In this document: in pieces, positions 1-6,172 of the stretch
How positions within the stretch are numbered: position 1 is the first letter of the stretch
Layout: every line of letters begins with the position of its first letter
Source: Nitrososphaeraceae archaeon
GTDB lineage: Archaea; Thermoproteota; Nitrososphaeria; Nitrososphaerales; Nitrososphaeraceae
Assembly: GCA_025922715.1 (NCBI GenBank)
Contig: JAICHH010000110.1
Location: 1 to 6,217 of the forward strand
Direction: 5' to 3'
DNA: 6,217 nucleotides
Position numbers and translations under genes: made by a program
Notes under the pieces: model-generated
What the model saw: only the letters and a program-made list of their open reading frames with translations
What the model was told of the DNA's origin: nothing
The model's database searches: none

Positions 1-258
1 TCCTCTAATTTCAACAACATCACCAGTAGAAACGGCCAAAGAATCCATGGTATCATAATCAATTCGTGCTATGCCCCTACCAACATCACGAGTATAAGCT
101 TCCAGTACTTTTAGTGATGTATTGTTTATACTTCCACCACTACTGCCGCCACTACCAGCACCACTGCCGCCACTACCAGCACCACTACCATTGTTACCAC
201 TACTACTATTGCTATTACTACTGCCACTACTACTATTACTAGGCAAACTACTGTTCAC
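1..258 (-). CDS. CDC48/VAT-type AAA+ ATPase, N-terminal part only (gene continues past left edge)
   Basis: The reverse strand encodes 86 in-frame residues running off the window. From about residue 49 the protein reads LKVLEAYTRDVGRGIARI, then a DYDTMDSL stretch and STGDVVEIRG. This is the start of the substrate- and cofactor-binding N domain (double-psi barrel) of archaeal CDC48/VAT, a hexameric unfoldase that feeds proteins to the proteasome; the two AAA modules would lie outside the window. Before it are about 45 residues made almost only of Ser, Gly, Asn and Ala, including two AGSGGSG heptads from a 21-bp tandem repeat. This tail is unusual and probably disordered. The start is taken as GTG at 256-258, because a stop codon lies four codons further upstream (268-270). 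TTG at 244-246 is an alternative, and the first in-frame ATG is already inside the conserved domain. The family call is very secure; the exact start is less so. Confidence 0.88.
   Translation of the reverse strand, partial: MNSSLPSNSSSGSSNSNSSSGNNGSGAGSGGSGAGSGGSSGGSINNTSLKVLEAYTRDVGRGIARIDYDTMDSLAVSTGDVVEIRG
142..183. repeat. 21-bp tandem repeat, two perfect copies, within the CDC48 tail
   Basis: Copies at 142-162 and 163-183 are identical, and the first 5-6 bases of a third follow. On the coding (minus) strand each copy encodes an AGSGGSG heptad. The flanking stretch to about 241 is a looser triplet repeat (AGT/GGT/AAT codons for Ser, Gly and Asn), so the whole tail looks as if it grew by replication slippage. 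The repeat is clearly GC-richer than the rest of the window. Confidence 0.9.
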
Positions 259-283
259 TTGTATAACTTAGGTGAATTGACTA

Positions 284-291
284 CATATACA
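284..291 (-). promoter_or_regulatory. Candidate TATA box for the CDC48 gene
   Basis: The reverse strand reads TGTATATG, centred about 29 bases before the GTG start. This spacing is expected for a leaderless or near-leaderless archaeal transcript. No Shine-Dalgarno sequence precedes the start. The match to a TATA box is moderate and the surrounding DNA is AT-rich, so chance is possible. Confidence 0.4.
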
Positions 292-365
292 TCTTTGTCC
301 GATAATAATTATGATAAAAAGTAAAAGAATAAAAAAATAATAATAGTCAACAATATTATAATGTA

Positions 366-1511
366 TTGTCGAGTGAAGATATTTATATAAAAGGATTTGC
401 GAGTAGCGAAGGAACTAAAAAATTTAGAGACAATGCAATTAAAAAAGGTAAATCATATTTACACTTTAAAGAATTTGATGATCTAATATTATCAAGTATT
501 GGAATGGGTACATATTTAGGTGATCTCTCGAAAGAAGATGACAATGATATTGAAAATGCATTATATGAATCAGTAAAATCACATGCAATTAATGTAATTG
601 ATAGTGCAATAAATTATAGAGCAATGAAATCAGAAAAAAGTATTGGCAGATCAATAGCTAGACTTGTAAATGACGGAATAGTTTCTAGAGATGAAATTTT
701 TGTAAGTACAAAGAATGGATATATAACAAATGACGGAGACTATCCAATGCTTGATGTTTGGGAATATATACAAAGAATGTATATATCTACAGGAATCATA
801 AATGCAGAAGATATAAGTTCTGGATATAATGTTCTTAATCCAGCCTATATAGAGAAATGTATAGAGAGATCTCGGTTTAACTTAAAACTTGATACAATAG
901 ATCTAGTATATATCCATAATGCTTTTGAAAGTTGGAATCAGGATGTTAGTAAAAATAAATTTTTTGACATGCTTTCCAAAGTTTTTGAAATTTATGAAAA
1001 ATTCCGTTCTAAAAATAAAATTAGATATTATGGAATGGCAACTTGGACATGTTTTAGAGTAGGTGAAGAAAATAAAGAATATTTATCACTGGATGAAGTG
1101 TGCAATATTGCTAAAAATATAGGAGGCGCAGATCATGGATTCCGTTTTATCCAGCTTCCCTACAATTTAGCATATAGTGAAGCGTTATTTTTGAAAAATC
1201 AAAATGTAGGAAATGAAAAAAAACTTACAATTTTAGAAGCTGCAAAAAGATTGAAAATAGGAGTATTTTCTAGTGTTCCATTACTTCAAGGAAAATTAAT
1301 ACAAACTAAGATTCCTGACTATTCGGAAGGATTAACAGATCCGATTATGAAACTACTCCAAATAATAAGATCAAGTCCTTCTATAATAGCCCCTTTGATA
1401 GGTCAGAAAAAAATGGATCATGTAAATAATAATAATAAAATTTCAGAAATCCCACCGTTAAGTGAAGAAGAATTCAAATTAGCTATTGAAGTACTTACCA
1501 AAGGAAATTAA
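366..1511 (+). CDS. Aldo/keto reductase family oxidoreductase
   Basis: This is a 381-residue NAD(P)H-dependent carbonyl reductase of the AKR (beta/alpha)8-barrel superfamily; the substrate cannot be told. The catalytic tetrad is visible: Asp79 and Tyr84 in VIDSAINYR, Lys116 in VSTKNGY and His184 in LVYIHN. The first barrel strand is SSIGMGTYLGD (about 43-53). The C-terminal cofactor region resembles the family pattern at SPSIIAPLIGQKKMDHVNNN (about 338-357). Two things differ from a classical AKR: about 40 residues precede the barrel, and Lys116 and His184 are 68 apart instead of about 33, so roughly 35 residues are inserted after the lysine strand. The start is TTG; an in-frame stop at 330-332 and no ATG or GTG between them leave little choice, and ATG at 361 is out of frame. 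No Shine-Dalgarno sequence is seen, only AT-rich DNA at the TATA distance. The gene is divergent from CDC48 and convergent with the next gene, so it is probably a single transcription unit. Confidence 0.9.
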   Translation: MSSEDIYIKGFASSEGTKKFRDNAIKKGKSYLHFKEFDDLILSSIGMGTYLGDLSKEDDNDIENALYESVKSHAINVIDSAINYRAMKSEKSIGRSIARLVNDGIVSRDEIFVSTKNGYITNDGDYPMLDVWEYIQRMYISTGIINAEDISSGYNVLNPAYIEKCIERSRFNLKLDTIDLVYIHNAFESWNQDVSKNKFFDMLSKVFEIYEKFRSKNKIRYYGMATWTCFRVGEENKEYLSLDEVCNIAKNIGGADHGFRFIQLPYNLAYSEALFLKNQNVGNEKKLTILEAAKRLKIGVFSSVPLLQGKLIQTKIPDYSEGLTDPIMKLLQIIRSSPSIIAPLIGQKKMDHVNNNNKISEIPPLSEEEFKLAIEVLTKGN

Positions 1512-1532
1512 CAATTATTATAACGATTGAGA

Positions 1533-1555
1533 TAGCATAAAATAAGATTTTGCTA
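1533..1555. terminator. Possible shared terminator hairpin between convergent genes
   Basis: TAGCA (1533-1537) pairs with TGCTA (1551-1555). After a one-base bulge, AAA pairs with TTT above a 6-base loop. It sits in the 46-base gap between the aldo/keto reductase stop and the stop of the opposite-strand gene, where a bidirectional terminator would be expected. T-rich DNA follows on the plus strand. Archaeal termination depends mainly on T-runs, so the role of the hairpin is uncertain. Confidence 0.35.
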
Positions 1556-1557
1556 GT

Positions 1558-2079
1558 TTATATAATATCTGATTGTGTCATTTTTCTTATTTTTTCTTTC
1601 CATGATTGTGTAATTTCATTCTTTTCGAAATTATCAAACAATCTCTTTTTTATAGGATCATCATTTTTAAATGGTCGTAACCAACGAGAGTTTTGTAATT
1701 TACTATTGCCTTCAGAAGAGGTATCATTCTCTAATATTATACTATCGAGGTCAAAAGTATTATCTTTTGAACCATCAGTAATTTGTTTTTCTGTTTCATT
1801 ATTGGTAGATGTATAATATTGTGAAGTATCAGAAATTGAATTAGAAGGATTATTAATATTTGGTACATTTGTTATAACAGGATCCTTATACTGCAAATTT
1901 AAAATTTCATCATTGGTGTGCGACTCAGAAAGAAATTCTTGTAATAACGACATTTGACCCATAATTTGACCTCTACCACAATCAGAAAAGCCGTTCTTTT
2001 GTAGAAAAGACATATACTTGAGCAATATTCTGAATTCTTCCAATCGAGCTTTGGCGTTTTCCTTAGATAATATCGTCAT
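1558..2079 (-). CDS. Hypothetical protein, 173 aa, helical N-terminus with polar linker
   Basis: I do not recognise this protein. It begins with an ATG and appears to have three parts. Residues 1-52 are probably helical and contain the only cysteine (C34, in FSDCGRGQIMGQMSLLQEFL). Residues about 53-130 are a polar linker rich in Asn, Ser, Thr, Asp and Glu, likely disordered. Residues about 131-173 are a basic, probably helical tail beginning SRWLRPFKND and including KKRLFDNFEKN. There is no signal peptide or membrane segment, so it is presumably cytoplasmic. The layout would fit an adaptor or nucleic-acid-associated protein, but that is a guess. Support for a real gene comes from its length in AT-rich DNA, an ATG start with a TATA-like box 25 bases upstream, and a good fit between convergent and divergent neighbours. 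A plus-strand open frame at 1550-1816 overlaps it but encodes an implausible Phe/Ser/Leu-rich peptide. Confidence 0.72.
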   Translation of the reverse strand: MTILSKENAKARLEEFRILLKYMSFLQKNGFSDCGRGQIMGQMSLLQEFLSESHTNDEILNLQYKDPVITNVPNINNPSNSISDTSQYYTSTNNETEKQITDGSKDNTFDLDSIILENDTSSEGNSKLQNSRWLRPFKNDDPIKKRLFDNFEKNEITQSWKEKIRKMTQSDII

Positions 2080-2100
2080 TTCATTGTAAATGGTTTGATT

Positions 2101-2108
2101 CTTTTAAA
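2101..2108 (-). promoter_or_regulatory. Candidate TATA box for the 173-aa hypothetical gene
   Basis: The reverse strand reads TTTAAAAG within a longer AATTTAAAAG, centred about 25-26 bases before the ATG. The sequence and spacing match an archaeal promoter giving a leaderless or nearly leaderless mRNA. Confidence 0.5.
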
Positions 2109-2148
2109 TTAAGACTGGTTCAATTATTTTGCTAATTAACATTCTAAA

Positions 2149-2160
2149 AGCTAGCTAGCT
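2149..2160. promoter_or_regulatory. 12-bp palindrome in a divergent promoter region (possible operator)
   Basis: AGCTAGCTAGCT is a perfect 12-bp palindrome built from the repeated tetramer AGCT/CTAG. It lies in the 163-base gap between two divergent genes, about 70 bases from the start of the left one and 83 from the start of the right one. It is farther out than the likely TATA boxes, so a regulator bound there could affect either gene. No matching copy was noticed elsewhere in the window, and no function is known. Confidence 0.3.
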
Positions 2161-2200
2161 CATTAAGGATTCAAGAGATATGAATATTATAGAATTAAAA

Positions 2201-2210
2201 TAAATTTAAG
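2201..2210 (+). promoter_or_regulatory. Candidate TATA box for the PINA-like gene
   Basis: TAAATTTAAG lies about 38 bases before the TTG start. A transcript starting some 26 bases after it would have a leader of about 12 bases with no Shine-Dalgarno sequence. A second weaker candidate, GAATAAAG at 2214-2221, would give a leaderless mRNA. Confidence 0.35.
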
Positions 2211-2242
2211 TACGAATAAAGATTTACAATTATTAAAATAAT

Positions 2243-4081
2243 TTGAATTCCAAAAAATATGTTTTAGACACTAGTGTTATAATTGATAAAGAAATCTCTA
2301 AAATGTTACAGACTGGAAAAATATTAGATGAAAATAGTGAAATAATTATTCCCAGGGCAGTTTTAGACGAATTACAAGCTCAGGCATCCACTAATAGAGA
2401 TCAAGGTTTAGTAGGTCTGCAAGAAATTCATGAAATACGAGATGTTTGTAATAAAAAAGGTATTAAAATAAATTTTTTTGGTGAAAGACCAGCTTATGAT
2501 GATATTTTATTAGCAAAGCATGGAAGAATTGATTCAATAATTAATGAATTAGCATTTAAAGAAAATGCAATTCTAATTACTGGTGATTATGTACAACATT
2601 TAGCAGCACTAGCCCAAGGAATAGACTCAATTTTTATAAAATACAATAATAAGATAACTCATTTCAAATTCGAAAAATTTTTTTCAGACAAAACAATGAG
2701 TATCCATCTAAAAGAAGGAGTTTACCCATACGCAAAAATTGGAAGCCCAGGAAAATTTGAACTGAAAAGATTAGATGAAAAGATTATAACAAACGATTAT
2801 CTTAAGGAAATAATTAAAGAAATTTATGAATATAATCCACTCAATACTAATAAATTTTATGAAATAAATCGAGAAGGAGCTACTGTTATTCAATATGAAA
2901 AATACAGAATAACAATTACTAAATCTCCATTTTCTGATTCTACAGAAATTACTATTGTAAGGCCGATAGTACACTTATCTTTAGACGATTACAAATTAAG
3001 TGAAAAACTTCTTAAGAGATTAGAAGAGAAAGCTGAAGGAATTGTTATAGCTGGCCCTCCTGGATCCGGTAAAAGTACAATAGCAAGCAGTCTAGCAGAA
3101 TATTATACAAAAAAAGAAAAAATTGTAAAAACATTTGAATCACCAAGAGATTTACAAGTTCCCAAAGAAGTAACACAATATAGTCCGTTGGAAGGGAGTT
3201 TTGAAAATGCAGTAGATTTGCTTCTACTGGTTAGACCAGATTATACTATTTTTGATGAAATAAGAAGAATAAAAGATTTCAATGTATTTGCAGATTTGAG
3301 ACTATCAGGAGTGGGAATGATTGGAGTAATTCATGCTAATAGTCCAATTGACGCTGTTCAAAGATTTATTGGAAAGATAGAACTTGGAATGATTCCTCAT
3401 ATTATAGATACAATTATTTTTCTTAAAGATGGTAATATAAATAAAGTTTATGAATTAAAATTGACAGTTAAAGTCCCGTCTGGAATGGTTGAAGAAGATC
3501 TAGCTAGACCATTAGTTGAAATTTTTGATTTTGAAAATGGAGAATTAGAATATGAAATCTATACTTATGGTGAAGAAAATATAGTAGTACCTGTCAAGGA
3601 AATAGTAGAGAAGAAAAGTACAAATACTAGCAGTAATATCATAAGACTTGCAGAATCTAAGATAAAAGATGTAGTAAGGAGATTTGATCCTAATGCAGAT
3701 ATAGAAATTATATCCGATAACAAAGTAAGAATAAAAGTAGGAAAAGAAATAATTCCAAAAATCATAGGAAGAAGTGGTTCAACTGTCTCTGAACTAGAAA
3801 ATCTATTAGGTGTAAGAATTGACATAGAAGCTAAAACACCAGTTCTTGAAAAAAAGATTGATTTCCAAATAAATGAATCTGGTTCATCAATCATAATCAT
3901 TGCAGATAAAAAAGAAGTTGGATCCAATGTTGGAATTTATATTAATAACGAATTCCTTTTAAGTTCACAAATAGGTAGAAAATCAAGAATCAAAGTTGAC
4001 AAAAGATCCGAATATGGAAAAAAGTTACTAAATGCAATATTGACCTCATCTGATATTAAACTTTTCAAAACAAGTGGATAA
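2243..4081 (+). CDS. pina: PINA-like ATPase: PIN domain, PilT/VirB11-type ATPase and KH domain (COG1855 family)
   Basis: This is a full-length 612-residue archaeal protein. An N-terminal PIN domain (about 5-135) keeps the acidic residues of an active nuclease: D9 (VLDTSVIID), E43 (LDELQ), D97 (GRIDSII) and D115 (LITGDY). A secretion-ATPase-like RecA domain (about 240-405) has the Walker A motif GPPGSGKST (271-279), Walker B IFDEIRR (336-342, D338 and E339) and the His-box GVIHANS (361-367). A KH domain (about 485-530) has the GRSG loop at 509-512. In Sulfolobus, the family member PINA is a hexameric ATPase that drives Holliday-junction branch migration and works with the resolvase Hjc; a role in DNA repair or recombination is inferred here. 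No pilus or secretion genes are nearby. The TTG start is forced by an in-frame stop at 2234-2236 and places the PIN motif at the normal distance from the N-terminus. Family assignment is strong; the precise function is by analogy. Confidence 0.93.
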   Translation: MNSKKYVLDTSVIIDKEISKMLQTGKILDENSEIIIPRAVLDELQAQASTNRDQGLVGLQEIHEIRDVCNKKGIKINFFGERPAYDDILLAKHGRIDSIINELAFKENAILITGDYVQHLAALAQGIDSIFIKYNNKITHFKFEKFFSDKTMSIHLKEGVYPYAKIGSPGKFELKRLDEKIITNDYLKEIIKEIYEYNPLNTNKFYEINREGATVIQYEKYRITITKSPFSDSTEITIVRPIVHLSLDDYKLSEKLLKRLEEKAEGIVIAGPPGSGKSTIASSLAEYYTKKEKIVKTFESPRDLQVPKEVTQYSPLEGSFENAVDLLLLVRPDYTIFDEIRRIKDFNVFADLRLSGVGMIGVIHANSPIDAVQRFIGKIELGMIPHIIDTIIFLKDGNINKVYELKLTVKVPSGMVEEDLARPLVEIFDFENGELEYEIYTYGEENIVVPVKEIVEKKSTNTSSNIIRLAESKIKDVVRRFDPNADIEIISDNKVRIKVGKEIIPKIIGRSGSTVSELENLLGVRIDIEAKTPVLEKKIDFQINESGSSIIIIADKKEVGSNVGIYINNEFLLSSQIGRKSRIKVDKRSEYGKKLLNAILTSSDIKLFKTSG

Positions 4082-4124
4082 ATAACAAAGAAATCAACTC
4101 TTACAAGTTTGTAGTTTAGAATAA

Positions 4125-4134
4125 ACATAAAAGA
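4125..4134 (+). promoter_or_regulatory. Candidate TATA box for pheA
   Basis: ACATAAAAGA, preceded by purine-rich DNA that could serve as the BRE, is centred about 27 bases before the TTG start. This is the clearest leaderless-promoter arrangement in the window. It suggests pheA is transcribed on its own rather than only by read-through from the gene 75 bases upstream. Confidence 0.55.
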
Positions 4135-4156
4135 TTGTTTTACTATTATAAATTAT

Positions 4157-4981
4157 TTGATTAATAAAGGAATAAGGATTGCCTTTCAAGGAGAAAGAGG
4201 AGCGTATAGTGAAATGGCAATAATGCTGAACTTTCCTGCTTCTACTGCTATTCCTTTAAAAACTTTTCATGATGTTTTTGAAACTGTTAAAAATAATCTG
4301 AATGAAATAGCAGTGGTCCCTATCGAGAATTCAATCGAGGGCAGTGTAAGTGAAACATATGATTTATTATTACAGGACAAAATATACGTTTCAGGAGAAA
4401 TCTTTCAAAGAATTAATCATTGTTTGATTGTAAATAAAGATTATAAAAAAATAATCAATGTATACTCCCATCCTCAAGCATTGGGCCAATGTAGAAATTA
4501 TATCCAAAGTAAAAAATTACAGCCAATCCCTGCATTTGACACTGCGGGAGCGGTAAAATTCATCAAGGAAAACAAAATGATGAAATCTGCAGCTATTGCA
4601 AGTAGGAGAGCTGCGGAAATATATGAAATGGAGATCTTAGAGGAAGGAATAGAAGATAAAAAGAATAACTTTACAAGGTTCTTTGTTATCTCGAAACAAT
4701 TGGTAGATAAACCCTCAGGAAAAGACCGAACCTCAATTATTTTTGCATTAGAACATAAACCAGGTTCTTTGTATCACGTACTAAAGGAATTTTCTCGTAA
4801 AAGCATAAATCTGACGAGAATTGAATCTCGTCCAACTAAAGAAACACCTTGGGAATACTATTTTTATGTAGATTTTGATGGACATTATAACGATGAAAAA
4901 GTAACGCTGACATTAAATAGAATTAAGACTCAAACAAAATTCTTTAAACTATTAGGATCTTATCAAAAAGGAATTTTTTAA
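4157..4981 (+). CDS. pheA: Prephenate dehydratase, monofunctional, with ACT domain
   Basis: This enzyme converts prephenate to phenylpyruvate, the step before the final transamination in phenylalanine synthesis, in the cytoplasm. At 274 residues it has the usual length for the monofunctional form. The catalytic domain (about 5-180) shows IAFQGERGAYSE (8-19), VVPIENSIEGSV (53-64), SHPQALGQC (104-112), FDTAGAV (127-133), AAIASRRAAE (145-154) and the active-site NFTRFFVI (171-178, Thr173). The C-terminal ACT domain (about 192-270) carries the phenylalanine-binding features: PGSLYHVL (202-209), where the more common form is GAL, and ESRPTKETPWEYYFYVDF (223-240). Feedback inhibition by phenylalanine is therefore likely. 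No chorismate mutase domain is fused. The start is TTG; the frame is open back to an in-frame stop at 4112-4114 without another usual start codon, and the TATA box spacing supports TTG. No other aromatic amino-acid gene is in the window. Confidence 0.96.
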   Translation: MINKGIRIAFQGERGAYSEMAIMLNFPASTAIPLKTFHDVFETVKNNLNEIAVVPIENSIEGSVSETYDLLLQDKIYVSGEIFQRINHCLIVNKDYKKIINVYSHPQALGQCRNYIQSKKLQPIPAFDTAGAVKFIKENKMMKSAAIASRRAAEIYEMEILEEGIEDKKNNFTRFFVISKQLVDKPSGKDRTSIIFALEHKPGSLYHVLKEFSRKSINLTRIESRPTKETPWEYYFYVDFDGHYNDEKVTLTLNRIKTQTKFFKLLGSYQKGIF

Positions 4982-5005
4982 TATTAAATAAAATACAACT
5001 ATTAC

Positions 5006-5055
5006 ACTGACAGAAACGACTCAAATTGTCGATCAATCAGTCAGTCATTTGTTTT
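5006..5055 (+). terminator. Possible pheA terminator: nested hairpin followed by T-rich run
   Basis: ACTGAC (5006-5011) can pair with GTCAGT (5040-5045), enclosing a second stem CGAC (5017-5020) with GTCG (5028-5031) over a 7-base loop. A T-rich tract, TTTGTTTTT (5048-5056), follows at once. Lying 25-75 bases after the pheA stop, this is a reasonable place for transcript ends. The stems are short, and archaeal termination mainly needs the T-run. Confidence 0.35.
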
Positions 5056-5305
5056 TAAAACTTTCAAACAGATAATATATTAGTTATATCACATTCTGAT
5101 TGATATATCATATTAGATGGGTCAATTTATTATTTTGAATATCAACTTTTATAGTATAACAATTAAAAATCAACTCAAAAGAGTATTGTAAGATAATTCT
5201 ATAAAATTCACATGATATTAAATTTAAGAATTATTTACAATATTTCACTTCAATATAAATAAAGAACTCTGTTATGTATGGTCATCTATTAAAATTCTAA
5301 AAATG

Positions 5306-5328
5306 GTAAATTGTAAAATGCAATTTAC
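5306..5328. repeat. Perfect 8-bp inverted repeat (hairpin)
   Basis: GTAAATTG (5306-5313) and CAATTTAC (5321-5328) are exact reverse complements separated by the 7-base loop TAAAATG. A G-T wobble could extend the stem by one pair. It is inside the long intergenic region, far from any gene end, and has no T-run directly after it. In such AT-rich DNA some hairpins are expected by chance. Confidence 0.5.
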
Positions 5329-5852
5329 TTTCTATTACATCGTATATTTTAATTTAATATTTGACCAATAATTAAAAGAAGAAGATAACTAAATAAAAAT
5401 AAAACAATTAGTTGCTTTTAGTGTCCATATTATAATTAAATTATGAAACTAATATATTCACCTATTTTTATTTATAATTTGATATTCTATAAATAAATCT
5501 TGTTAGTACTCTTGACTTTTCTTGAATTTTAAATACAGATAATTTGGTTTGCTTAATTTCTTAATCTTTTTTATACTCTGTGTTATGCCCTATATGTTAC
5601 CAATATGTCTATCAAACGGTTATAAATTTGAATGAGTTTCTCTCTTTGAAGCGATTGATATACAAATTATCATTCTTTTAATGTGATCAGGAGTATATAC
5701 TAACTATATATGTTGTTTCTCAGATTGAAGTGTTATCTCTTACCCTACTCTTTTGCATTTTATTGATTGTTATCCCAAGTGAATTACGGTAATATTTAGG
5801 GGAAGAACTGTGATGGGATTGGTGGGAATTCTGCTTTTAAACTTTTTTTCCA

Positions 5853-6149
5853 TTACAATTTTTTTCTTTCGGATTTTATATCAGGAAAGATCGGTTTAGT
5901 TTTATCTCCTAATCTTCTTTTAATCCGGATATAACCCACTAGATTATTAAGCTTTTTAATATGTTTATTTAACTCTTCTATATTATTAATATGGGTATAT
6001 TTTATTGGATAGATAATCCTATCTTGAACAAATTTATTTGTTTCTTCCATACTTAGAAATGGTTTTAGTTTCTCATCATATGTTTCTATTATAGAATATA
6101 TCATAGAAGCGTTATCTTTAAAAAAAATCAGTGAATATTGATTTGTCAT
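5853..6149 (-). CDS. Small basic hypothetical protein, 98 aa
   Basis: I do not recognise this protein. It starts at ATG with an in-frame stop a short way upstream and no other usual start between. The N-terminal third is mixed (YSLIFFKDNASMIYSIIETYD); the middle looks helical and charged (about 32-70, with IEELNKHIKKLNNLVGY). The C-terminus is strongly basic (IRIKRRLGDKTKPIFPDIKSERKKL region, about 75-98). It has no signal peptide and no clear membrane segment, and no cysteine or evident metal or nucleotide motif. The amino-acid composition is protein-like and balanced, unlike the antisense frames elsewhere in the window, which supports a real gene. The basic tail would suit nucleic-acid binding, but that is inference. 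It borders the long intergenic region and has no operon partner in view. Only a weak TATA-like stretch (TCTAAACT on the coding strand, 6171-6178) lies at the expected distance. Confidence 0.6.
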   Translation of the reverse strand: MTNQYSLIFFKDNASMIYSIIETYDEKLKPFLSMEETNKFVQDRIIYPIKYTHINNIEELNKHIKKLNNLVGYIRIKRRLGDKTKPIFPDIKSERKKL

Positions 6150-6172
6150 CGATATTGAAATTGCGAGGATAG

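Larger units (their letters stand above)
4982..5852. other. Long intergenic region without a credible protein gene
   Basis: These 871 bases are very AT-rich. The open frames I read here by hand are short (about 16-24 codons) and resemble no family I know, and no longer frame is present; I did not search the region systematically for short frames on the minus strand. There is no tRNA-like cloverleaf and no direct-repeat array. It holds a nested hairpin just after pheA, an isolated perfect 8-bp hairpin near 5306-5328, and a relatively G-rich stretch at about 5772-5835 that ends at a T7 run. It could be decayed former coding DNA, a host for small RNAs, or both. I see no recognisable pseudogene motif. 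Confidence 0.7.

Noticed and set aside
361..363. ATG five bases before the aldo/keto reductase start
   Set aside because: It is out of frame with the reductase and cannot start it.
1550..1816. Plus-strand open frame of 88 codons
   Set aside because: It lies antisense to the 173-aa gene, and its product is a Phe/Ser/Leu-rich string typical of the reverse of an AT-rich gene.
2076..2084. Two-codon ATG-AAA-TGA frame overlapping the start of the 173-aa gene (minus strand)
   Set aside because: It could matter only if the mRNA begins upstream of it. The TATA box spacing suggests the transcript starts at about this point, and so short a motif is likely by chance.
2771..4128. Three minus-strand open frames (2771-2974, 3565-3927, 3937-4128)
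   Set aside because: The first two lie inside the strongly supported PINA-like gene and the third overlaps its 3' end. All have Phe/Ile/Ser-rich shadow composition.
5101..5110. Palindrome TGATATATCA, and GTATATAC near 5693
   Set aside because: Short AT-only or nearly AT-only palindromes are expected by chance in this composition.
5117..5191. 24-codon ATG open frame in the long gap
   Set aside because: It is too short, Ile/Asn-rich as random AT-rich DNA would be, and has no supporting promoter or family resemblance.
5810..5816. GTGATGG resembling a box C motif of C/D guide RNAs
   Set aside because: The last base departs from the RUGAUGA consensus, and no box D (CUGA) lies at a suitable distance.
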